In this document: positions 1-6,257 of the stretch, in pieces | Layout of the letters: each line of letters starts with the position of its first letter | Numbering within the stretch: the stretch's first letter is position 1 | Origin: Baffinella frigidus | Taxonomy: Eukaryota > Cryptophyceae > Cryptomonadales > Baffinellaceae | Reading direction: 5' to 3' | Assembly: GCA_026770585.1 (NCBI GenBank) | Contig: MU646493.1 | Location: 488,410-499,258 of the forward strand | DNA length: 10,849 nt | Notes under the pieces: model-generated | The model's database searches: none | Told to the model about the DNA's origin: nothing | The model's input: the letters and a program-made list of their open reading frames with translations, nothing else | Program-made: the position numbers and the translations under genes

Positions 1-117
1 CAGGGTGTAGGGTGTAGGGTGTAGGGTGTAGGGTGTAGGGTGTAGGGTGTAGGGTGTAGGGTGTAGGGTGTAGGTTGTAGGTGTAGGGTGTAGGGTGTAG
101 GGTGTAGGGTGTAGAGA
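1..117. repeat. Telomere-like heptamer array GGGTGTA
   Basis: About sixteen near-perfect copies of GGGTGTA on the plus strand (TACACCC on the eIF3m sense strand), with two slips near 70-80. It lies downstream of eIF3m exon 6. In a real left-hand chromosome end the C-rich strand would read 5' to 3' inwards; here the plus strand is G-rich, so this is an interstitial array rather than a telomere cap. Confidence 0.9.
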
Positions 118-225
118 TTAGGGTGCAGGTGGCTCCGTCGCGCGATACGAGGCTGCCAGGTACCTGGAGGGTTGAGGCACCACGGGAGGGGGGGCGAGAG
201 GACACGGAAAGGGGCGAGCGAGGCA

Positions 226-298
226 GTTGAGGGTTGAGGGTTGAGGGTTGAGGGTGTAGGGTGTAGGGTGTAGGGTTCAGGGTTCAGGGTTCAGGGTG
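226..298. repeat. Heptamer array GGGTTGA / GGGTGTA / GGGTTCA
   Basis: Ten heptamers in three homogeneous blocks: about four GGGTTGA, three GGGTGTA and three GGGTTCA. It directly follows eIF3m exon 6 in the sense direction and supplies the possible read-through codons and stop. The 118-225 stretch between this and the first array is unique, GC-rich sequence that includes a copy of the exon 6 edge at 159-170. Confidence 0.85.
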
Positions 299-3200
299 TT
301 TGGTACCTGGAGGAGCTGCTTCATCCGGTCCTTCCAGCCGACAAGCTTGCTGCGCAGGCTGGCCCACTGCTCCTGCGAGAACATGCGGTCCGTGCACCGC
401 GAGACCACGAGGTTCTTGTTCAGCTGGTCCATCTTGGCGTCCATCAGCTTCACCGTGATGGCCTTGATCGCCCACGGCTCCACGTCCGCCTCCGGCACCT
501 CCAGCGCCTTCGCGATCTCCGCATACCTAGTTGAGGGTTTCAGGTTTGGGGTTGAGAATTTGGGGGGTGGGGTTGGGGGTTGGGGGTTGGGGGTTTGGGG
601 TTTGGGGTTTGGGGTTTGGGGTTTGGGGTTTGGGGTTTGGGGTTCGGGGTTTGGGGTTCGGGGTTTGGGGTTTGGGGTTGGGGGTTGGGGGTTTGGGGTT
701 TGGGGTTTGGGGTTTGGGGTTTGGGGTTTGGGGTTTGGGGTTCGGGGTTCGGAGTTTGGGGTGCAAAGTTAAGGGTTCAGGGTTCAGGGGGTTCAGGGTT
801 CAGGGTTCAGGGTTCACTGTTCAGGGTGCAGGGTTGAGGGGTCAGGGTTCGGGGTTTATGGTTGAGGGTTGAGGGTTTACCCGATCTCCTTCTTGGCCGC
901 CGCCAGAGAGCAGAGCGTCAGTAGCCGCATCTTCACCAGACAATCTTCCTTCTTCAACCCTGCACCCCGCACACCAAATCCCCGTCAGCCACAGCCCTCG
1001 CCTGCGCTCTCTCCGCCCACTTCGTCGGCCACTGCCTTCGCATGTGCTCGCTCAGCCGCTTAGCAGAAAGCTCCCCGCGTGGCTACCGACGCCAGAAAGG
1101 TCCGAGTGGCTACAAACGCCTACAAAGCTCGTTAGTTGGTAGGCGGGTCGATGGTCAACGTTCTAAATTGAATGCGCAACCGTCGACCGGTGGCCGTCGA
1201 CAGTTGAATATGTGGATTGCATGTAGGGGCGTGTTTCCTAGGTAAGGTGGTGATGACTCAAGGCTTTTTTAATCAAGGAATTTGGAATTCAGGCATTTTG
1301 AATGATGTCGTGTTAAATCAAGGGATTTCTCGGGGGGGTATGATGGCACATTGAATCAAGGGATTGCTTGGGGGGGGTAGGTGGGGTCTGACCCAGGCCG
1401 TTCACGTACGCGGTGTTGGCCGCGTAGAATTTGTTGAACGCGTCCAGGTTCTCCCCCGCGAAGAGCTTCAGCAGCTCGTATGCCTTCGCGTCCGTCGAAT
1501 CCTGCTTCCCGCACCGCCAGCGTTACTCCCGTTGTTTGCAGCGTTCCGCAGGCCGAGCGTTACTCCCCGATACTCCCCGTTATTCCACACGAGGCCTTAG
1601 AATGATACGCTTGCCGAGTCCTGCTTCCCCAGGCCAAATGAGCGTTACTCCCGCTTTCCAAGCGTTCCCCAGACCGAACCAGCGTTACTCCCCGTTACTC
1701 CCCACTAGGCCTGCGTGTGATACACCTGCCGAATCCTGCTTCCACCGCCAGCGGTAGTCCCGCTGCCCCGTTCCCCAGAGCCAGCGTTACTCCACGTTAC
1801 TCCCCACAAGGCTTAAGTGTGGTACACTTGCGGAATCCTGCTTCCCCATTGCCGATGAGCCTGGATTTGCGGATCCGGATCTGGGGGTGACATTGTCACT
1901 CGAGCGAAGTGTCACTCGAGCGAAGTGTTACCCGTCAACAAACCCCGGGGTGGCGCGTTGACGGTTCGTGACGTGCGGGATGGAGAGGGGGCACGGCAGT
2001 AGATAGTTAGCTAGTCATCACAGGATCTTCGGGAGCCAGCACACGATCTTCTGGAGCCAGATATCTAGCTAGTTCGTGAGTTAAGTTTGCAGAGGAGCTC
2101 CTTCTCGACGAAGGGTGGTACAGCTGGTGAGTTAGTTAGTTAGCTAGCTAGTGAGTTAGCTACCAACAAGAAAAAGCGGACCTTCTGGATCGCGGCGAGG
2201 GCGGTAGATGGCTAGTAAGTCAACTAGTTAGTGAGTTTGTTAGTTAGTAAGTTGGTCAGTTGGTTAGTAAGTTAGTTAGGTGCTGATTTACTGAGCTAGT
2301 TAGTCAGGAGGGGCTACTGAGCTAGTTAGTCAGGAGAGGACTAGTAAGGAGACCTTCTAGAGCGCGGCGACGGCGGGCTGTAGATAGCTAGTTAGTTGGT
2401 TAGTTTACAGAGGCGCACCTTCTCGAGGCAGGGCGGTAGATGGCTAGTAAGTCAACTAGTTAGTTAGTCAGTCAGTTAGTTGGTTGGTTGGTTGGTTGGT
2501 TAGTTAGTTAGTTAGTTACTTGGTTGGTTAGTTGGTTGGTTAGTTAGTTACTGAGTTATTGAGCTAGTTAGTCAGGAGGGGCTACTGAGCTAGTTAGTCA
2601 GGAGAGGACTAGTAAGGAGACCTTCTGGAGCGCGGCGACGGCGGGCTGTAGATAGCTAGTTAGTTGGTTAGTTTCCAGAGGCGCACCTTCTCGAGGCAGG
2701 GCGGTAGATGGCTAGTCAGTCAACTAGTTAGTTAGTCAGTCAGTTAGTTGGTTGGTTGGTTGGTTGGTTAGTTAGTTAGTTAGTTACTGGGGCAGTTAGT
2801 GAGGAGAGTCAGACCTTCTGGAGCGCGGCGACGGCGTCCAGCTCGAGGTAGGTGTCGAACTGGAAGACCTTGGCGTTCGCGATCGCCTCGACCACCACGG
2901 CCTTGGCCTGCTCCTTGCTCCCCGAAAGGTTGCTCTCGCCCGCGAACGACTTGAGGAACTTCAACCGGTACTCGTGTGCCCCCTCCCTGCCGGAGAGAAA
3001 CGCGAGGTTGAATAAATTGTCACCACCACGACGAGCGAGGAGAGACGAGACGTAAGGGCGCTAGCAGCCCGCGATCACCGCTAAGGGCGGGGGAGGGGGG
3101 GAGAAGGTCCCTCCCTCTAGGACGAGCTAACTGCAGGAAAGGCCTGGACAACGGGGGGTGCGAGAGCTTGGCTGCCCCGCCAATCCTCGACGGTGACTGC

Positions 3201-4129
3201 TTGCCACGCGCTCCGTGCGTGTGCGCGTGCCTGCCTGTCTGCCACCGCGGGGAAAGAAGAGGGTTCCACTGTGTGCATGGCGTGTGGGGCGGAAGGACCG
3301 GAGGCAGCGGTTGCGTGGGGCGGGGTGGGGGGGCACTTGTTGTCGAAGGTGGACATGGCAGTGAAGATGATGGTGTAGAGATCCCGCGTCTTGGCGATAT
3401 CCGTCCCCCACTCTGCGAGCATCTCGTCGAGTTGTGCGAACTGCGGGGCCAGGAGCGCCAGCTGCTCCTTCCCCGCGGCCGCCGCGAACGTCACGATCGC
3501 CACGAAGACGTTGTAGCGCGCGGTGCCGTTCCCCCCGAGCACATTGTAGATGGTGCTCAGCGTCTTGAGACGCAGGATGGGGTTGCTCTTGCTGTTCGCG
3601 GTCAGCTTCTTGACAAACTTGTCCACGAGAGTCACTGCCTCTGCGGGGGGCGTATTGTTCTCGAGCACGCGCTGGAAGAGCCAGCACACCACGTTCATCA
3701 CGCCCTCCACCCCCAGATCCTTCTCCCCAGCCTGCTCGATGATCGCGTCCAGGTTGTCCAGCGCCACGTCCAGCGACTGCCAACACATCAACGCCCCCGA
3801 AGTCAGCCACGTTCATGGCGGTTGGCCCAGCCAGCCAGCCAGAAAAGCTGCGGGCACGCCCCGGCAGCGTCCGCGCCCGCCAATCAGCGTCGGCCATGGC
3901 CGTGCGGAAACGCTGTTTCCCATTTCCCTGGCAGCCGCCAGCGCCCCTCCACAGCCGCCCGAGGCCCTCCCGGTCCGCATCGGGGAAGGCGCACCTTCTG
4001 GTCAGAGATCTTCTCGTCGATGCCGCTCGGGTCCTGCTCCATCATGGTGTACACGTGGCGCGCGAGGTCCAGAGCCGGATCCGCAAATCCAGGCTCATCG
4101 ATCGGAGCAACGTGGACGAAGGTGGCCAT
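277..4129 (-). CDS. EIF3M: Eukaryotic translation initiation factor 3 subunit M (eIF3m), six exons
   Basis: eIF3m is a PCI-domain subunit of the cytosolic eIF3 complex, which binds the 40S ribosomal subunit and promotes mRNA recruitment. Six exons splice with consistent phases (0, 2, 0, 1, 2) into 385 residues; human eIF3m has 374. Family landmarks appear in order: GVEGVMN with a helical-repeat region (about residues 60-190), FQFDTYLELDAV and YELLKLF in the PCI helices, then KMRLLTL and the winged-helix end with KLMDAKMDQ, VVSRCTDRMF and QWASLRSKL. The ATG at 4129 has A at -3 and G at +4. All five introns are GT-AG, of 218, 350, 1313, 433 and 354 bp. The C-terminus after residue 385 is uncertain: either the frame runs on nine codons into heptamer repeat and stops at 277-279, or a further intron begins at 306. 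I compared it with the family from memory, not by search; the identity is secure, the end is not. Confidence 0.93.
307..526 (-). CDS. EIF3M: eIF3m exon 6 (residues 312-385, winged helix)
   Basis: This 220-base exon follows AACTAG and reads GYAEIAKALEVPEADVEPW, then AIKAITVKLMDAKMDQLNK, NLVVSRCTDRMFSQEQW and ASLRSKLVGWKDRMKQLLQ. It is the winged-helix end of the PCI domain and aligns throughout with the family's C-terminal region. At 306 the coding frame meets GTACCA: it either reads through nine more codons derived from heptamer repeat to a TGA at 277-279, or splices to something further left. A copy of the CCTCCAGGTACC edge occurs at 170-159 and could be an acceptor, but the frame after it does not close within the window. 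Confidence 0.88.
531..868. repeat. Heptamer array GGGGTTT with GGGTTCA tail, filling eIF3m intron 5
   Basis: A run of GGGGTTT units with GGGGTTC and GGGGTTG variants (about 540-760), then GGGTTCA and GGGTTGA variants to 868. It fills nearly all of the 354-bp intron 5, leaving under 15 bases at each splice site. On the sense strand it is C- and A-rich and almost free of AG. Six frames are open through it only because the unit lacks stops in most phases. Confidence 0.9.
881..959 (-). CDS. EIF3M: eIF3m exon 5 (residues 286-311)
   Basis: This short 79-base exon begins after GGGTGCAG, completes the split Gly codon and reads LKKEDCLVKMRLLTL, then CSLAAAKKEI. The KMRLLTL motif is the family signature at the end of the helical PCI part. 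It ends ATC GG before a GTAAAC donor at 880, phase 2, which fits the G opening exon 6. Confidence 0.9.
960..1392 (-). other. eIF3m intron 4, non-coding
   Basis: Intron of 433 bp, GTCAGA to GTGCAG on the sense strand. It holds a short repeat of AATCAAGGGATT type on the plus strand at about 1271, 1317 and 1355, two G-runs near 1332 and 1372, and a weak repeat of GTGGCTACxxACGCC near 1079 and 1107. No coding similarity was seen. Confidence 0.7.
1393..1501 (-). CDS. EIF3M: eIF3m exon 4 (residues 250-285)
   Basis: This 109-base exon starts after GGAAGCAG with GAT TCG and reads DSTDAKAYELLKLFAGENL, then DAFNKFYAANTAYVNGL. It matches the family segment HDLLTIFVSAKLASYVKFY with following NNKDFIDSLG. 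It ends in phase 1 before GTCAGA at 1392; the split Gly codon joins exon 5 to give VNGLGLKKED. The acceptor with the first exon bases (1497-1509) recurs upstream in intron 3 at 1616, 1731 and 1833. Confidence 0.9.
1497..1849. repeat. Diverged tandem repeat carrying the exon 4 acceptor edge, four copies
   Basis: Units of about 100-120 bp contain GCGTTACTCCC motifs and end in GAATCCTGCTTCC (plus strand). That 13-mer begins at 1497 (the real acceptor with the first five bases of exon 4), 1616 (one mismatch), 1731 and 1833, spacings 119, 115 and 102. On the sense strand each reads GGAAGCAG followed by GATTC or GACTC, so three extra acceptor-like sites precede the true one in intron 3. Confidence 0.8.
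1853..1878 (+). repeat. Antisense copy of 26 bp of eIF3m exon 1 inside intron 3
   Basis: The plus strand here is identical over 26 bases to the sense (minus) strand of exon 1 at 4100-4075, which encodes DEPGFADP and part of Ile. The gene is on the minus strand, so the intron copy is in antisense orientation and could pair with exon 1 in the pre-mRNA. Similarity fades after 1878. Confidence 0.85.
2100..2790. repeat. GTTA/GTTG tetranucleotide-rich stretch of intron 3
   Basis: Runs of GTTAGTTA and GTTGGTTG on the plus strand, that is CTAAC and CCAAC on the eIF3m sense strand, fill the parts of intron 3 between the junction-like repeats. The sense strand therefore carries dozens of CTAAC, which resembles the U2-type branch-point consensus. 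Confidence 0.75.
2293..2788. repeat. 228-bp direct duplication (period 268) in eIF3m intron 3
   Basis: 2293-2520 and 2561-2788 are almost identical; I see three substitutions (near 2358, 2403 and 2452 in the first copy). Each unit contains a copy of the exon 3 donor edge (2350-2375, 2618-2643), a 13-mer matching the exon 1 donor edge (2411-2423, 2679-2691), and GTTA/GTTG tetranucleotide runs. High identity suggests a recent event. Confidence 0.88.
2815..2986 (-). CDS. EIF3M: eIF3m exon 3 (residues 192-249, start of PCI domain)
   Basis: This 172-base exon follows a CTCCGGCAG acceptor. It reads KEGAHEYRLKFLKSF, then QAKAVVVEAIANAKVFQF and DTYLELDAVAALQK, which correspond to the family's RxDAxRCIVRALKDPNAFLFDHLL stretch at the beginning of the PCI domain. 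It ends CAGAAG before a GTCTGA donor at 2814, phase 0. Its last 22 bases plus four intron bases are repeated exactly at 2618-2643 and with one mismatch at 2350-2375. Confidence 0.9.
3337..3776 (-). CDS. EIF3M: eIF3m exon 2 (residues 46-191)
   Basis: This is the largest exon, 440 bases. It starts after a TTGGCAG acceptor with SLDVALDNLDAIIEQAG and includes GVEGVMN, LVDKFVKKLT, LRLKTLSTIYNVLGG, ARYNVFVAIVTFAA and LYTIIFTAMSTFDN. These align in order with the helical repeats that precede the PCI domain in eIF3m. It ends AAC AA before a GTGCCC donor at 3336, phase 2, and the split Lys codon is completed by the first G of exon 3. The downstream frame runs on into Pro-rich and Ser-rich sequence, which I treat as intron. 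Confidence 0.92.
3995..4129 (-). CDS. EIF3M: eIF3m exon 1 (residues 1-45)
   Basis: This exon carries the initiator ATG and 45 codons (MATFVHVAPIDEPGFADP and onward to SDQK). It ends CAGAAG before a GTGCGC donor at 3994, phase 0. An in-frame GTG lies 18 bases upstream at 4147, but the ATG at 4129 has the better start context. The acidic, poorly conserved N-terminus is normal for the family. A 26-bp piece (4075-4100) recurs in antisense orientation in intron 3 at 1853-1878. The 13 bases spanning the donor (3987-3999) recur at 2411-2423 and 2679-2691. Confidence 0.85.
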
Positions 4130-4163
4130 CCTGACGGCTGCCAACACGTCGGCAGTATTTTAA

Positions 4164-4760
4164 GAACAACCGCAGCAGCATCACCAACAGCACCAACAGC
4201 ACCAACAGCATCTGCAGGAGCATTTCCTGCCCAATCCGCCCGCGCCCATGGCAATGTTGCTGTGTCATGCTTGTTCTCATCCATCCTACCATCACATCCC
4301 ATTCATGACCCACCGGGCTTCTTCTGCTCTTTTCCATGATGAAAACATCAAAGACCCCTGTCCCCCTGTGGACTCAGCAAGCAGCAAGCCTCTCTCAAAT
4401 CTAAACGCAGGCCCCTCTCGCGTCGTTCGGAGAAACTCACGACCCTTGCGACCAAGACGACAATTTTAAAAGCGCTGCAGCAGCGACAGCAGCAACGCCA
4501 AGCTGCAGCAGCGTTTCCTGCCAAACCCGCCCGCTCCTATGCCAATGTTGCTCCCAGTCATCCAGCCCTCACCCATCCTACCAGATCAGATTGATCCCAA
4601 AATACACAACCCACCAGACAGTGGCTGCTCCTGCTGCAAAAGCAAACAGCAAAGAATGTTGGGGGGTGGAAATCCGCAAGCAGCATGCCTCCCCCAAATC
4701 CAAATCCCATGCCCCTCGCTCGTCGCGGACGGGAGCTCACCCGTCCTTGCACCGTCACAC
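4164..4760. repeat. Diverged tandem duplication of about 295 bp
   Basis: The order CAGCAGC, TTTCCTGCC, CCCGCCCGC, GGCAATGTTGC, CATCCTACCA and GCAGCAAGCCTC is found twice, in 4164-4460 and 4478-4760, with offset 291 early and 299 late. It lies just upstream of the eIF3m start codon. Confidence 0.7.
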
Positions 4761-4857
4761 ACGAGCTTTGATTTTTTTGGCTCAACTGTCAACTTTGCCA
4801 AAGGTGGCTTCCATCTTGTGGCAAAAGTTGACAAAGGCAAAAGTCCTAAAGTTGACC

Positions 4858-5340
4858 GAGCCACACACAAGACCCAAAATCCTCTGTGATCGGCTGGGAA
4901 AAACGAAGAGGTGAAGACTTCGACAGAGTCCCAGGTCGCCGACAGCCCAGGGAAGGAATCTCTTGCGCACGACACGACGGGCCTCACAGGATTTTGGTGC
5001 TGCGAGTGAAGGGTAGGCTGGATCATGGGTCATTATTTTGAGAATCCGGAACAAAAACGTTCACCGCCAAAGCCTCATGATGATGAGTAGAAATACAGTA
5101 TATTTCCCCTTGAAAGCCTCCACCACCACCACCACCAAATCAAACCCACAAATTCTCTGTGGTCAGTTTCTTGGGCACACCAAGACGGAAAGACGACGAC
5201 AGAGCCCCAGATCTCAGACTTTCGATGGGGCAGGCATGTTTTGCGCACTACTACGGGTCTCACAGGATCTTGGTGCTGCGAGTGAAGGGTTGGCTGGATC
5301 CTGGGTCTGTATCCCAGTATTTTGTGGATCGGTGCTCTCT
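4858..5340. repeat. Diverged direct duplication with offset about 276
   Basis: 4984-5010 and 5260-5286 match at nearly every base (CACAGGATxTTGGTGCTGCG and onward), with weaker similarity on both sides: CTCTGTG, GACAGAG, TTGCGCAC and GGCTGGATC occur in the same order. The offset is divisible by three, so a minus frame stays in register between the copies, but stops lie between them. Confidence 0.7.
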
Positions 5341-5469
5341 TCAGGAATAGCCACGATAACCACCCAAGCATCCACCGCCCCCACACAAGTATCCAGCCCA
5401 TCCGGCACCACATCAGCAAACGGCGAATCAGCTTCTTCTTCGACTTCTCCACAGCGAAAACTCCACATC

Positions 5470-5775
5470 TGTGTTCTCCTCCGGAGCAGATTCGGCCGTC
5501 TTGCCACTCGCGGTGATCTCGAGAAGAACGACACAAATCAAGGATCCTTATTTTACAAATCCGTATTTTGATGCTTCTCCTCCGGAACAGATTCGGGCGT
5601 GCTGTAGATGCTTCACCAGACATACGCCGAACTCGCCTCCATTGCAAGCTCACCTCCATATTTTCATAACCTGTGTTCTCCTCCGGAGCAGATTCTCCCG
5701 GCTTGCCACACAGCGGTGGTCTTGAGACGATGCTTCGTCTCGCGTATGCAAAGCTCTCCTCCATCGCCTCAGTGC
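5470..5775. repeat. Tandem repeat of about 101 bp, three copies
   Basis: TGTGTTCTCCTCCGGAGCAG starts at about 5470 and 5672, with a variant at 5571. Between them are CTTGCCAC and related words. The core CTCCTCCGGAG is palindromic. The unit length is not divisible by three, so this argues against a coding repeat. Confidence 0.65.
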
Positions 5776-5832
5776 CAGCATCCCGGCGCCTCTTCTCCTC
5801 CAGCGGTGGAGTAGCAGACAAGGTTAGTCCCC

Positions 5833-6131
5833 GAGGCCATGCAATCCAAACCGCCTTTTATGCTATCTTGAGGGGGGGGGGGGGCCAAATTTTGCTGTTT
5901 CAGCATCGACGTGGCTTTACCATGGGACAAACCTTATCTCAGAAAACGAGTTCTAAAACTCGTTTTCTTAAGTCAATCCCCCTACAAATTCGTCAACTTA
6001 TTCTTTACTCTCCGCATAAGTTGACAAATTTACAGGGGAATTGACTTAAGAAAACGAGTTTTAGAACTCGTTTTCTGAGATAAAACCGCACCCGACGATA
6101 GCAAAAACACGGTTTGAATCGCATGGCCTCG
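5833..6131. mobile_element. Nested foldback element overlapping the SDR start codon
   Basis: The inner part is a hairpin with 68-bp arms (5934-6001 and 6016-6083) around a 14-bp loop, and each arm holds its own small palindrome (AAAACGAGTTCTAAAACTCG and its complement). The outer arms, about 35 bp with several mismatches, are 5833-5868 and 6097-6131. The right outer arm includes the SDR ATG and first codons, so the left arm is an inverted copy of the start site. No transposase is present. Confidence 0.8.
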
Positions 6132-6257
6132 CGCGTGAAGGTGTACCTCGTCCTCGGAGCAAACGGCGGAATCGGGTCGGACCTCTGCAAGAGGCTCCTG
6201 GGGGGCGGCGGCAAGGTGGCGGTCGCGTGCCGCAACGAAACGTCCATGGCGCAGCTG
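6123..6257 (+). CDS. SDR exon 1 (residues 1-45)
   Basis: It reads MASRVKVYLVLGANGGIGSD, then LCKRLLGGGGKVAVACRN and ETSMAQL, and ends CAG CTG before a GTTGCG donor at 6258, phase 0. The ATG at 6123 is the only ATG upstream of the Rossmann loop in frame, and +4 is G. The start codon and its upstream bases form the right arm of an inverted repeat whose left arm is at 5833-5868. Reading on past 6257 enters a MITE-like element at 6288, which supports placing the exon end at 6257. Confidence 0.87.

Larger units (their letters stand above)
4130..5830. other. Intergenic region between divergent eIF3m and SDR genes: diverged tandem duplications
   Basis: I recognise no gene here. The left third is a CAG/CAA-rich region duplicated with an offset near 291-299 (4164-4460 against 4478-4760). 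The middle is a second duplication with an offset of about 276 (4858-5060 against 5134-5340), sharing CACAGGAT and TTGGTGCTGCGAGTGAAGGG. The right part has three copies of a roughly 101-bp unit marked by TTCTCCTCCGGAGCAGATTC. Promoters of both genes should lie here, but I see no clear TATA box or other core element. Confidence 0.6.

Noticed and set aside
1-117. A chromosome-end telomere
   Set aside because: The G-rich strand points inwards. At the left end of a plus strand a telomere should read as C-rich repeat. The array at the right end is likewise in the wrong direction, and both are variant-rich.
527-872. Repetitive proteins of PNPKPQT or GFGVWGL type
   Set aside because: These are translations of the 7-bp array, which lies between two eIF3m exons joined in matching phase.
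3127-3897. A 256-codon minus-strand reading frame
   Set aside because: It overlaps eIF3m exon 2 in another frame and reads as Arg-, Gly- and Ala-rich sequence without motifs.
3168-4163. A 331-codon plus-strand reading frame
   Set aside because: It is antisense to eIF3m exons 1 and 2 and reflects their GC-rich codon use. It shows no recognisable family, while the minus strand matches eIF3m in order.
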